Shown here: piece after piece, positions 8,427 through 16,435 of the stretch
Layout of the letters: each line of letters starts with the position of its first letter
Numbering within the stretch: position 1 is the first letter of the stretch
Assembly: GCA_946555345.1 (NCBI GenBank)
Contig: CAMNSS010000002.1
Coordinates: 124,001 to 188,000, forward strand
Direction of reading: 5' to 3'
Length of the DNA stretch: 64,000 nucleotides
Source of the DNA: an uncultured Eubacterium sp.
GTDB taxonomy: Bacteria > Bacillota > Clostridia > Peptostreptococcales > Anaerovoracaceae
Translations under genes and position numbers: made by a program
Notes under the pieces: generated by a model
Told to the model about the DNA's origin: nothing
Database searches by the model: none
What the model saw: only the letters and a program-made list of their open reading frames with translations

Positions 8427-9275
8427 TTATTTGCTTTGGCTGAATCCGTAATCCATCAGACGGTAGGCGTCGTCGAACCAGTCAGGCGCGCTCATCACGA
8501 CGCAGATCATGGTTTTCTTGCCTCGCTTTGCCGATGCTACCAGCGTCCGCCCGGAGCTTTGGGTATAACCGATCTTCACGCCGCAGCCTCCCTCATACTC
8601 ATAAAGGGTCTTGTTTTTATTATGGAATGTCACATAGCCATTGTCCTCCCTGTCCGCTGTCCAGTCAGCCGTTGATACGATTCGCCGGAAGGTGTCGTTT
8701 TTCATGGCTTCATGGGCAATCAGCGCCATATCCCTTACCGTCGTGTAATGGTTCTCATCGAAAAGCCCGTTAGGATTGGCAAAATGCGTATTGCTGCATC
8801 CCAGCTCTTTCGCCTTCTTGTTCATCATCCGCACGAAATTTTCCTGGCTCCCCCCTATGATCTCCGCCAAAGCGACAGCGGAGTCATTGCCTGATACCAG
8901 CATAAGCCCATACAGGAGATCCTCGATGGATATCTTCTCCCCCGCTTTCAAATAAAGGGATGAGCCTTCCACGCCCTGCGCGATTTGTGGAATCGCTACT
9001 TTCTGCTGAATCGGGCTGTCGTTCTTTTCCAGCACCTCGAGGGTGAGCAAAGCCGTCATGATTTTCGTCGTGCTGGCGGGATATGCTTTTTCATCAGCGC
9101 ATTTTTCGTAAAGGACTTTCCCGTCGCCGCCGTCGATCAGAATCGCCTGACCCGCTGAAACGCCTACGTCAGCGCCAGAGGTATCCACGACCCCATGCTT
9201 TTGCACATAGAGAAAAAAACCTGCTGCCACTGCAAGGATTACTGCCAGTATGAAAATAAATTTTCTGCCTCTCAT
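8427..9275 (-). CDS. D-alanyl-D-alanine carboxypeptidase (DacF/PBP5-like, S11 family)
   Basis: A 282-residue secreted or membrane-anchored enzyme that trims the terminal D-Ala of peptidoglycan stem peptides. An N-terminal hydrophobic helix (about residues 5-22) acts as signal or anchor. Catalytic motifs are SxxK in ASTTKIM and SxN in VSGNDSA. The third motif reads KIG (GVKIGYTQSSGRT) instead of the usual K-T/S-G. It lacks the C-terminal PBP5 domain. The start at ATG 9275 has GGAGGAAGCG upstream; the frame is open 11 codons further but without a site. It lies next to scpA-scpB, a common clostridial neighbourhood. Confidence 0.9.
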   Translation of the reverse strand: MRGRKFIFILAVILAVAAGFFLYVQKHGVVDTSGADVGVSAGQAILIDGGDGKVLYEKCADEKAYPASTTKIMTALLTLEVLEKNDSPIQQKVAIPQIAQGVEGSSLYLKAGEKISIEDLLYGLMLVSGNDSAVALAEIIGGSQENFVRMMNKKAKELGCSNTHFANPNGLFDENHYTTVRDMALIAHEAMKNDTFRRIVSTADWTADREDNGYVTFHNKNKTLYEYEGGCGVKIGYTQSSGRTLVASAKRGKKTMICVVMSAPDWFDDAYRLMDYGFSQSK

Positions 9276-9362
9276 AAAACGCTTCCTCCATGACAAGTTT
9301 GGAATCAAAATAAAATCCCCTCTGTCAACTTACGCCTGCTGGGGGAATTTATGCATGGAGCA

Positions 9363-9625
9363 AACCGCAAGGCTTGCTCGTTTTTTCAAGGAAAGCCGCA
9401 AGATCTGCGTTGTTGCAAGGAAAGCCAACAGCTTCGCTTTATTGCAAAAAGGGCCAGAAGACACGCTTTGCCGCATGAAGAACGAGAAGACCCGCTTTGC
9501 CGCACGAAGAGCCTGTAGGGGGGTCATCCTTTTCAAAAAAACCGCAAAGCATATTTTTTCCAAAGAAGGCGGCAAAATATGCTCTGCTTCCCAAAAAAGC
9601 GGCAAAAATTGCCCTTTTCCAAATG
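9363..9625. repeat. degenerate 29-bp tandem repeat (about 9 copies)
   Basis: Units of 29 bp follow each other from 9363, one of them with 2 extra bases. The shared pattern is an A-rich start with CCGCAA, a central GCTT/CGCTTT and a TTTCCAA-like end. All copies are diverged throughout and there are no unique spacers. It fills the gap between scpB and the carboxypeptidase gene, abutting the scpB stop. Confidence 0.85.
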
Positions 9626-9630
9626 CCAGA

Positions 9631-10236
9631 TTACTTTTTTTCGGAAAGATCCAGTGCGATCTGCTGCATATACACGCCGCTTTGCTCAAAAGCGCCGCTT
9701 TCGTCCTCTGCCAGCACCCCTTCGATATCCTCGATTGCAGGAAGCTCCTTGAGCGTTTCAAACCCGAACTTTTTCAGAAATTCATCGGTTGTGCCATAAA
9801 GGACAGGCCTTCCCACCGAATCGGAACGCCCCACCTCCGACACCAGGTTCTTCCTGACAAGTCCTTCTATCACCCGGTCGCATTTAATTCCTCGCACCGC
9901 CTCGATCTCGCCTTTGGTCACAGGTTGCTTATAGGCTACGATCGCCAGCACTTCCAGGGCAGACTGCGAAAGTTTTTTGTGCTTAACCGGAGTGCAGAGC
10001 CGTTCTATATAATCCAAATTTTCCTTTCGGGTAACAAATTGGAAGCTCCTGTTGACTTCCCGGATCACGATTCCCCTGCCTTCCTGCTCGTATTCAGCCT
10101 GAAGCTCCTTGCAATAATCATATATTAGCTTTTTATCGAGGTTAAAGATCTCCGCAACATCCTTGACGTCAAGGGGCTTTCCCCAGATGAACATCATGGA
10201 TTCGATTGCTGATTTAACCGTCTTTTTCCCGCACAT
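9631..10236 (-). CDS. scpB: segregation and condensation protein B
   Basis: A 201-residue ScpB with two winged-helix domains. Typical motifs are KSAIESMMFIWGKPL at the N-terminus and LSQSALEVLAIVAYKQPVTK in the middle, followed by VRGIKCDRVIEGLVRK. It binds the SMC-ScpA complex that condenses and segregates the chromosome. The start at ATG 10236 (MCGKKTVK) has GGAGGAACAGG upstream and lies inside the 3' end of scpA, giving a 23-nt overlap and probable translational coupling. Confidence 0.93.
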   Translation of the reverse strand: MCGKKTVKSAIESMMFIWGKPLDVKDVAEIFNLDKKLIYDYCKELQAEYEQEGRGIVIREVNRSFQFVTRKENLDYIERLCTPVKHKKLSQSALEVLAIVAYKQPVTKGEIEAVRGIKCDRVIEGLVRKNLVSEVGRSDSVGRPVLYGTTDEFLKKFGFETLKELPAIEDIEGVLAEDESGAFEQSGVYMQQIALDLSEKK

Positions 10237-11227
10237 TTGCCTGTTCCTCCGCTCCGTATTCTTCCGCCCCCTGCGCATCTGCCTCTGCACCGTATTCTTC
10301 CAATGCGCCGTCTATCGCCTCTTCGCCTCTTATCGCCGATTCATCATTCATTGCCGATGCGCTGCCCTGCATATCCGCCAGTGTGCCGCTTTCTTTCGGT
10401 GCGCCGCTCTTTGCAGCCGCCAACGTGCGATTTTCTCCCAGCGCATCGCCTTGCACATCCGCAAATGCACCGCCCTTTGCATCAAAAATGTGCGGTGTCG
10501 CTTTTACCGTGATATCGCCAAAGATGTATTTCTGGTCTGCGTCAAGGCGCCTTGCCTTGATCATTTCGAGAACGGAAGAAAAGGTCACGGCAACATCATA
10601 CATATCCGTCTTATCCTGCACCAGGTTTTTAAAATTCGTTTCGCCCGCATCGTGATTGCGGAAAAAATCGCTGATGCTTTCCATGCGCGCTTCCGTTGTA
10701 ATCCTTTGTTTTTCACTTCTCCTGGGATGAGCCTGTATCTCCTCCAGCTTTTTTTTCCGTTGCAGGAAAAGCTCAAAGGCTGATTTAAATTTATCGAGAT
10801 CCAAACAGAGGTGTTCGTCCGGCTCGCCCGTATATTCCGCTAAGTCTTCCTGTGGCTTTTCCAGGTGCATTGCCGCTTCCCTGCCCCTGGCTTCCAGCAT
10901 TTCCGAAATAGCCTTAAATCGCTTGTATTCCACCAGCTTCGCCACCAGCTCCGTCCGCGGGTCTTCCATGATGTCGGCTGTGCCGTCTTCCGCCACGCTT
11001 CTCGGCAACAGCATTTTTGACTTGATTTCCAAAAGCGCCGCTGCAAGCACCATAAATTCAGAGGAAACACTGATATCCGCATCCTTCATGTCCGCTACAT
11101 AACGCATATACTGATCGGTGATTTCCGAAATGCTGATATCGTATACGCTCATTTGCGCATGCTCGATCAAATACACGAGCAAATCAAACGGACCTTCAAA
11201 GGTATTCAATTTTACCCTGTATCCCAT
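10214..11227 (-). CDS. scpA: segregation and condensation protein A with low-complexity tail
   Basis: ScpA (kleisin) bridges the SMC heads with ScpB. The N-terminal signature is YRVKLNTFEGPFDLLVYLIE and the middle has FMVLAAALLEIKSKMLLPR. The start is ATG 11227 (MGYRVKL), preceded by GGAGGG. The 11 extra upstream codons would come from the repeat array and are excluded. At about 337 residues it is longer than the usual 240-260. The excess is a Gly/Ala/Glu-rich tail of about 85 residues (roughly 10214-10490), built from imperfect 14-15-residue repeats containing GGAFADVQG and GTLADMQG. The tail is probably dispensable for kleisin function. Confidence 0.93.
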   Translation of the reverse strand: MGYRVKLNTFEGPFDLLVYLIEHAQMSVYDISISEITDQYMRYVADMKDADISVSSEFMVLAAALLEIKSKMLLPRSVAEDGTADIMEDPRTELVAKLVEYKRFKAISEMLEARGREAAMHLEKPQEDLAEYTGEPDEHLCLDLDKFKSAFELFLQRKKKLEEIQAHPRRSEKQRITTEARMESISDFFRNHDAGETNFKNLVQDKTDMYDVAVTFSSVLEMIKARRLDADQKYIFGDITVKATPHIFDAKGGAFADVQGDALGENRTLAAAKSGAPKESGTLADMQGSASAMNDESAIRGEEAIDGALEEYGAEADAQGAEEYGAEEQANVREKDG

Positions 11228-11261
11228 AGAACCCTCCGCTTCCCTGCGCAGCCATGCCATT

Positions 11262-11632
11262 AGAATGCCTGGCGTTCATCATAATATGCGAGCTTGCCTG
11301 CGCATATTTCAATGAACGCTTCCTTTTTGCTGCCCTATACCAATTGATGCGTTCGTTATAACGAGCAGACCCGCCATAACAGGCAGGTTTTTTGCAAATG
11401 CGAGTTTCATTGAACGCTTCCGCCCGGCAGCGCCATACCAATCAGTGCGTTCATTATAACATGAACCTCCTCTGTCCTTTCCACTCAAGTTCATGTTTCA
11501 ATGAACGCTTCCTTTTTACTGCCCTATACCAATCGATGCGTTCGTTATAACGAGCAGACCCGCCGCTGCGAGTTTCATTGAACGCTTCCGCCCGGCAAAG
11601 CCGTACCAATCAGTGCGTTCATTATAACATAC
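11262..11632 (-). repeat. tandem promoter-hairpin array upstream of scpA
   Basis: Two A-type units (near 11570-11632 and 11405-11465) alternate with two B-type units (near 11489-11556 and 11308-11367). A fifth decayed copy abuts scpA. On the minus strand, A units begin TGTTATAATGAACGCACTGA and B units GTTATAACGAACGCATC; both end GGAAGCGTTCA. AATGAACGC-like and GCGTTCATT-like arms could pair with one mismatch, so each unit resembles an extended -10 box followed by a hairpin. Spacing of the A -10 boxes (11621, 11453) is 168 bp. A further copy precedes yjiH at 13545. Confidence 0.8.
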
Positions 11633-11837
11633 CAGCAATCCATATGGAATGAAAAAAGACTGCGGGAGATAAAACCACACCTTAACCAAAGCAAAACCGC
11701 AATGCCCCCGTGTGTTTCTAAAAAATTATAATTCTGCTATAAATTCAGCCGCCTTCTCAAAGAAACCCCATTACTCCTTCACGCTGCGCTCATTCCACAC
11801 AGCATTTACACGCAACAGAGACCACCCGTCCCGAACC

Positions 11838-11876
11838 ACGAGAATGCTGCGCCCTAACAGCGCACATCATTCTCGT
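11838..11876. other. nested hairpin of unknown role
   Basis: ACGAGAATG (11838-11846) pairs with CATTCTCGT (11868-11876), and an inner TGCGC/GCGCA stem lies between. It is next to a run of nine A residues on the plus strand. The rest of the 11633-11976 stretch shows no gene. The orientation does not fit a terminator for either neighbour. Confidence 0.4.
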
Positions 11877-11976
11877 TAAAAAAAAACTTATCGAGCATAT
11901 CCGCAAAAAAGGCCTCACCCGCTATTACCCAGCCCTGGCAAGAACAAGTTTTGCAAACGAAAGCGCAGAAAACCAA

Positions 11977-12001
11977 CAACCCTGCGCCTGACGCAGGGTT
12001 G
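11977..12001 (-). terminator. terminator of the yjiH gene
   Basis: CAACCCTGCG and CGCAGGGTTG form a perfect 10-bp stem with a 5-base loop 37 nt after the stop. GGTTTTC follows on the minus strand. Confidence 0.75.
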
Positions 12002-12037
12002 CTTTTACAAAACATTAAAATACAACTAGCCTAATGC

Positions 12038-13402
12038 TTAAAAGAGCAGGTGTGCCAACGGGCAGATGATAAGCAAGCTGATAATCGTTCTTTCCAAGAA
12101 AATAACAAACAGCTCTACGATATTCACCGGAAGCTTCGAGCCGAGAATCAGTCCTCCAACCTCCGACAAATAGATCAACTGTGTTACGGATACGGTCGCT
12201 ACGATGAATCGGGTCATCTCGCTTGCGATTCCTTCCGCTGCGATAATTGATGGCGTAAACATATCGGTAAATCCGACGATCATCGTCTTGGAAGCTGTAG
12301 CGGCTTCCGGCACTTGCAACAGTTCCAGCAATGGTAAGAACGGCTTGCCGCAGATTTCAAAGATCGGCGTGTTGTTTGCCAGCACCAGCGCCAGCGTACC
12401 GATTGCCATAACGGTCGGCAGTACGCCAAACCACATTCCGACAGCGTTCTTCATCCCGTTTTCAAAGAACTGCCCCAACCCCCTAAATTCGCCAACCTTT
12501 TTCATCGCCAAATCCATGCCATATTCATGAGATGTTTTATATGGTTCCGGCAATGTATCCGGCATTGCTTTTCCTTCCACTACATATTTATCTTTTTTCA
12601 TGGAAAGCGGCGGGATTCTCGGCACGATAATGGCGCAAACCACGCCAACCAGGCAAATCAGCAGATAGTAAACGCCAAAATACTGCATCAGGTCAACCTG
12701 TTCCAGCACAACGATGCTGAATGTAATGGATACTGCCGAAAACGTCGTCGCAATAACCGACGCCTCCCTTGCAGAATAATACCCTCCTTCGTACTGGTTG
12801 CAAGTCAGCATAACGCCCAGCGTACCATCCCCAATCCAGGACGTGATACAGTCTACGGCTGCACGGCCAGGAATCTTAAAGAGCGGGCGCATCACCTTTG
12901 TCAGCATTGCGCCGATGTACTCCAGAAGCCCGAAATCCAGCAGGAGCGGAAGCAGTAAGGCGGCAATCAAGAAAATGATAACCAGCACAGTCAGCAAATC
13001 GCCTAATACGAATCCGCCTGCACCGCCATCCGTAATCATGCTGATGATATCGCCTCCGCCTTCTGTCCCCGCGCCTATGTAAGTCATCCAGATAAATACA
13101 GCTCCAACAACCCTAACGATAACCCAAACCGGACTCGTGCAAAAAGTATCCGCTAAAATTGCGCGTTCTGTTATGAACTTAGGTTTTGCCAATCCAATCA
13201 AAGAACCAATCGCTGAAACAGTAACAATGATGACGCAAAGGATCGGCAGGACCGTCCCTAGGACGCCGCCAATCAAGTCAGCAATGATCTTTACCGTAAC
13301 TGTCCAATTCCCATCGTACTTCACCGGAATCATAAACAAGATAATGCCGATGATCGATGGAATCAGAAACCCAGCTATTTTCTTGCCATTTTTTTCTTGC
13401 AT
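12038..13402 (-). CDS. YjiH-family membrane protein with nucleoside-recognition (Gate) domain
   Basis: A 454-residue integral membrane protein with about 10-11 hydrophobic segments. It matches the YjiH/SpmA-like nucleoside-recognition family through features such as DCITSWIGDGTLGVMLTCNQ and TMIVGFTDMFTPSIIAAEGI. The substrate is unknown; these proteins are presumed transporters. The start at ATG 13402 (MQEKNGKKIAGFL) has AAGGAGAGG upstream. The frame stays open 30 codons further but without an equally good site. Being next to a putrescine aminotransferase suggests, without proof, import or export of an amine or amino acid. It has its own promoter-hairpin element and terminator. Confidence 0.8.
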   Translation of the reverse strand: MQEKNGKKIAGFLIPSIIGIILFMIPVKYDGNWTVTVKIIADLIGGVLGTVLPILCVIIVTVSAIGSLIGLAKPKFITERAILADTFCTSPVWVIVRVVGAVFIWMTYIGAGTEGGGDIISMITDGGAGGFVLGDLLTVLVIIFLIAALLLPLLLDFGLLEYIGAMLTKVMRPLFKIPGRAAVDCITSWIGDGTLGVMLTCNQYEGGYYSAREASVIATTFSAVSITFSIVVLEQVDLMQYFGVYYLLICLVGVVCAIIVPRIPPLSMKKDKYVVEGKAMPDTLPEPYKTSHEYGMDLAMKKVGEFRGLGQFFENGMKNAVGMWFGVLPTVMAIGTLALVLANNTPIFEICGKPFLPLLELLQVPEAATASKTMIVGFTDMFTPSIIAAEGIASEMTRFIVATVSVTQLIYLSEVGGLILGSKLPVNIVELFVIFLERTIISLLIICPLAHLLF

Positions 13403-13544
13403 AATAACTTCCTCTCCTTTCTTCTCAATCATACGTTTTTTCGCATGAACCCTGTTCATCACGGGAACTTGTGCCCATGAATTTTTGCCCATGCCTGGAT
13501 CGTTAAGATTGCATCATGAATTTTCCTTGTGTTTCCACCGAGGT

Positions 13545-13608
13545 TCACGATTCAATGAACGCTTCCCTGCGGCAACGCCGTGTTCAATCTGTGCATTCAT
13601 TATACCAT
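13545..13608 (-). promoter_or_regulatory. promoter-hairpin element upstream of yjiH
   Basis: A single copy of the scpA-type element. On the minus strand TATGGTATAAT (an extended -10, TATAAT at 13599-13604) is followed by GAATGCACAGATTG and ends GGAAGCGTTCATTG. The arms GCATTCATT and AATGAACGC can pair with one mismatch. It gives a leader of about 190 nt before yjiH. Confidence 0.65.
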
Positions 13609-13819
13609 AGTTTGCGGAAGGTTTATAGGCAATCGGGGCAATTTATGTATATTCACACCATTTATGCCGATAAACACATGGATTTTTTGTGTTCCAGCCC
13701 CATTTAAGGGAAATCAGGGAAAACCCTCCTGTTTTGGGACGGCTCGCTTTGCAAAAAGACGAAGTTCTTTTATGAAAGAAAATGCAAAAATCCGCCAGCT
13801 AATAAACGGGCAGGCTACC

Positions 13820-13838
13820 AAAAAAAAAAAAAAAAAAA
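13820..13838. repeat. 19-base poly-A tract in a 680-bp gene-free region
   Basis: A homopolymer of 19 A on the plus strand. Open frames in 13609-14095 have no ribosome binding site or recognisable product, so no gene is called between yjiH and patA. Confidence 0.8.
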
Positions 13839-14095
13839 CGGTTGTAGGCAATGCCCTCCGGGCATTCATCATCGGCCGGCGCAATGACAACATCACTGAC
13901 GATACATACCCCCCACCCGGAGGCGCTACTGCCAGAACTGAAAGCAGAAATGAACAAATCAAAAATCGTGGAAGCCGACTAAAGTCTGTTACCTGCGTGT
14001 TACCTATGCATTATTTTTTCCTGCTTCCCCCTCGCCTTACAGCATTTATGAAAAACCCCGCATCCCTTCAAATCCAGCCGCTTTCCCCGCAAATT

Positions 14096-14123
14096 CAAAA
14101 CCCCGCCAAATGACGGGGTTTTG
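14096..14123 (-). terminator. terminator of patA
   Basis: CAAAACCCCG (14096-14105) pairs perfectly with CGGGGTTTTG (14114-14123) around an 8-base loop, 43 nt beyond the patA stop. The stem ends in a T-run on the minus strand. Confidence 0.85.
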
Positions 14124-14166
14124 AGGTATTTAGATGAATATTACACCGATATTCTAATCTACTATT

Positions 14167-15564
14167 TTACAGCTTGTAAGCAGCCTTTACTTCTGCGATC
14201 GCTTCGTCAAGAGCCTTTAATACCTTGTCGATTGTTTCCTTGCTCTGCGTTGCAGGTGGTTCGATTCTTACTGTCTTAGCATTTACTAATGTACCAGCAG
14301 TCATAACCTTTCTAGCAAACAAGCCCTTTGTTACTTCGTGACCAACTTCTGCTTCTGGGAATTCCATGCAGATCAGGAGTCCTGCGCCTCGAACGTCGAT
14401 GAGGACTGTAGGATATTTTTCCTGCAATTTCTTCAGGCCTTCCATGTAGTAGTCGCCTTTTTCCTTCATCTGTCCAGGGATATCATGTTCAAGCATATAC
14501 TTGATCGTAGCGATGAATGCTGCGCAAGCCAGAGGGTTTCCGCCGAATGTAGGGGAACCTAAGATCCATGGATTGTCAAACATCTTGCCTTCTGCTCCAG
14601 TGCCAACGCCGGACTTTTCATAAGTCCAAGGCCTTGCGATAATACCAGTGATAGGAACTACGCCGCCGGAGGAAGCTTTACCAAATGTCATGATGTCAGG
14701 AGTTACGCCTTCGTGGTCGCATCTCCACATCGTGCCAGTTCTTCCAAGGCCAGTCTGGATTTCGTCGAAGATCAGGCAGCAGCCATACTCGTCAGCGATT
14801 GCCCTGAGTTCTTTGAGGTATCCATCCGGTGGAATGATAACGCCGCCTTCGCCCTGGATTGGCTCAACGATGATACCAGCAACCTTTTCGCCAACAGCCG
14901 TCAAGTTTGCAACTGCTGCTCTTGTAGCTGCTGCATTACCATATTCAACGTGCTGTACCTGCTGTACCATTGGGATGAAGTCTTCTCTGTAAGCGCCCTT
15001 GCCGCCCAGTGAGATAGCTCCCATGGATTTTCCGTGGAAAGCGTTAACAGTGGAGATGTACCATCTTCCGCCTGTAGCCAGTCTAGCCAGCTTCAATGCC
15101 ATTTCGATTGCTTCAGCGCCACCGTTTGTCAGGAAGGAGTACTGTAAATCTCCCGGCGTGATCAGGGCTAACAGTTTGCAGAGGTAACCTCGCAGCGGGT
15201 CAACCAGTTCCTGTGAATGCAAGCAGTATCTGTCTAACTGCGCTCTTACAGTCTTCTTGATTTCCGGGTTGTTATGTCCGCAAGCATAGATACCGAATCC
15301 GCCTAAGCAGTCGATAAATTCTGTTCCATATACGTCTACGAATAAGGAACCATCTTTACCACCGTCGCCCCATTCTACGAACGCTGAGTCAGTTGATACT
15401 GATTTTCTGTATTCCAGCCAGCCTGGATTGTAGTTTTCATTGAAGTTTGCGATCGAGTCTGAAATAACTGCAGCTTTTTGTTCTTCTGTCAGCTCATCAG
15501 CTTCGATCATATCAACAACTCTTTTTGCTTCTTCTAAAGCTAACTTCATGTTTCTTTCAGTCAT
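14167..15564 (-). CDS. patA: putrescine aminotransferase (class III, PLP)
   Basis: A 465-residue fold-type I aminotransferase very similar to E. coli YgjG/PatA. Shared blocks are NPGWLEYRKSV, EFIDCLGGFGIYACGH, LHSQELVDPLRG, VEPIQGEGGVIIPP, FDEIQTGLGRTG and FGGNPLACAA. The PLP lysine lies in FGKASSGG. It should transfer an amino group from putrescine (or cadaverine) to 2-oxoglutarate, giving 4-aminobutanal and glutamate in polyamine catabolism. Start 15564 follows GGGAGGTCAATACT. There is no low-complexity insertion, unlike many neighbours. A sigma-54-like promoter lies about 80 nt upstream. Substrate specificity within class III is inferred. Confidence 0.85.
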   Translation of the reverse strand: MTERNMKLALEEAKRVVDMIEADELTEEQKAAVISDSIANFNENYNPGWLEYRKSVSTDSAFVEWGDGGKDGSLFVDVYGTEFIDCLGGFGIYACGHNNPEIKKTVRAQLDRYCLHSQELVDPLRGYLCKLLALITPGDLQYSFLTNGGAEAIEMALKLARLATGGRWYISTVNAFHGKSMGAISLGGKGAYREDFIPMVQQVQHVEYGNAAATRAAVANLTAVGEKVAGIIVEPIQGEGGVIIPPDGYLKELRAIADEYGCCLIFDEIQTGLGRTGTMWRCDHEGVTPDIMTFGKASSGGVVPITGIIARPWTYEKSGVGTGAEGKMFDNPWILGSPTFGGNPLACAAFIATIKYMLEHDIPGQMKEKGDYYMEGLKKLQEKYPTVLIDVRGAGLLICMEFPEAEVGHEVTKGLFARKVMTAGTLVNAKTVRIEPPATQSKETIDKVLKALDEAIAEVKAAYKL

Positions 15565-15633
15565 TAGTATTGACCTCCCTCTTGTAACTATAAGTGTTAA
15601 TGTTTTCGCCGCCTGAAGTTAACGGCGTATCGG

Positions 15634-15650
15634 TATAACTTCTGGTTATA
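15634..15650. promoter_or_regulatory. palindrome near the predicted patA transcription start
   Basis: TATAAC-TTCTG-GTTATA is a perfect 6-bp inverted repeat. Overlapping it, GAAGTTA (15615-15621) and TAACTTC (15636-15642) can form a leader hairpin. Role unknown. Confidence 0.3.
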
Positions 15651-15655
15651 TTACA

Positions 15656-15672
15656 TTCAATTTTCATGCCAA
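15656..15672 (-). promoter_or_regulatory. candidate sigma-54 (-24/-12) promoter of patA
   Basis: The minus strand reads TTGGCATGAAAATTGAA. This matches 15 of 17 positions of the sigma-54 consensus YTGGCACGRNNNTTGCW, including the invariant GG at -24; the -12 GC is GA. Candidate activator half-sites AATGTTAC occur upstream near 15750 and, inverted, near 15840. E. coli patA is also sigma-54 dependent. Confidence 0.55.
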
Positions 15673-16304
15673 GTCATGGAATTAATATGACTTTCTTGTT
15701 TTTTAAATAATCAAATCTTCTGATAATCTTCTGCCTATATTGCAATTCCAATGTTACATTATCGCAAAAAAATCTTGATAATTATTCTTTTCCGATGTGT
15801 CCTTCCTCTTTTTTCCGCTGCAAGCGCCATTTTTTTGTAACATTTTTAATACACGTTCTTATTATTGAGACAAGCTAGGGTCTCTTGCCTGCTTCACATC
15901 CATGCCATTTGCGCATAGCTGATTTGTGCAAAGGGCAATTCATGCAAAGGTGCGGGCTATCGGCAGCGCACGCAGTCAATTCACTCTTGGTCCGGCTTTC
16001 AACACCAGCGAAACAATATGCCCATCGCCGGATATCTTTTTCATTTTTGTTTGGAAACAACAAGAGCCGGCAACATAGCAGGCAGGACAAATCGAAACGG
16101 AAGGGAAAAGCCTAATAGGATTTGATGGAAATATAATTACGATAACGAAGCAGCGCTAACGAATTATATAACGAAGGAATAGGCCAATTCCGATTTATCG
16201 GAACAATCAACATCCTAATCAAGACCGGATAAGCAACACAAAGCCAGCGTGCATAGAAAACAACTCCATACACTCTATTCCATATATACTGGATGCCGCG
16301 GCTG
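15673..16304. other. gene-free region between the radical SAM gene and patA
   Basis: The patA-proximal 180 bp is AT-rich and probably regulatory. The remainder contains a small GAGAC/GTCTC inverted repeat near 15868-15885 and no open frame with a credible start. The distal end passes into the 23-bp repeats. Confidence 0.5.
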
Positions 16305-16435
16305 CCGCACCGTTAAAAGCATCCTTGCCGCATCGCCAAAGACACCTTTGCCGTCCCATCGAATATGCCTTTAATGCCCGCCAGATGTACCTTGCCTGCG
16401 TCAGATGCACCTTGCCTGCCTATCAGATATACCGC
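16305..16435. repeat. degenerate 23-bp tandem repeat crossing the radical SAM stop codon
   Basis: Three 23-bp units start at 16305, 16328 and 16351 (CCGCACC..., CCGCATC..., CCGTCCC...). Three shortened units of 20-21 bp follow, the last of which (16415-16435) spans the stop codon of the neighbouring CDS. Confidence 0.75.

Noticed and set aside
9363-9625. possible CRISPR array
   Set aside because: The 29-bp unit length is suggestive, but the units are contiguous with no spacers, all copies are diverged, and there are no cas genes.
11228-11441. longer N-terminus or separate ORF upstream of scpA
   Set aside because: The frames are translations of the promoter-hairpin repeats; GGAGGG before ATG 11227 and homology at GYRVKL fix the start.
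13580-14113. 177-codon plus-strand frame upstream of yjiH
   Set aside because: It starts in the promoter-hairpin element, reads through the 19-A tract as poly-Lys and ends in the patA terminator.
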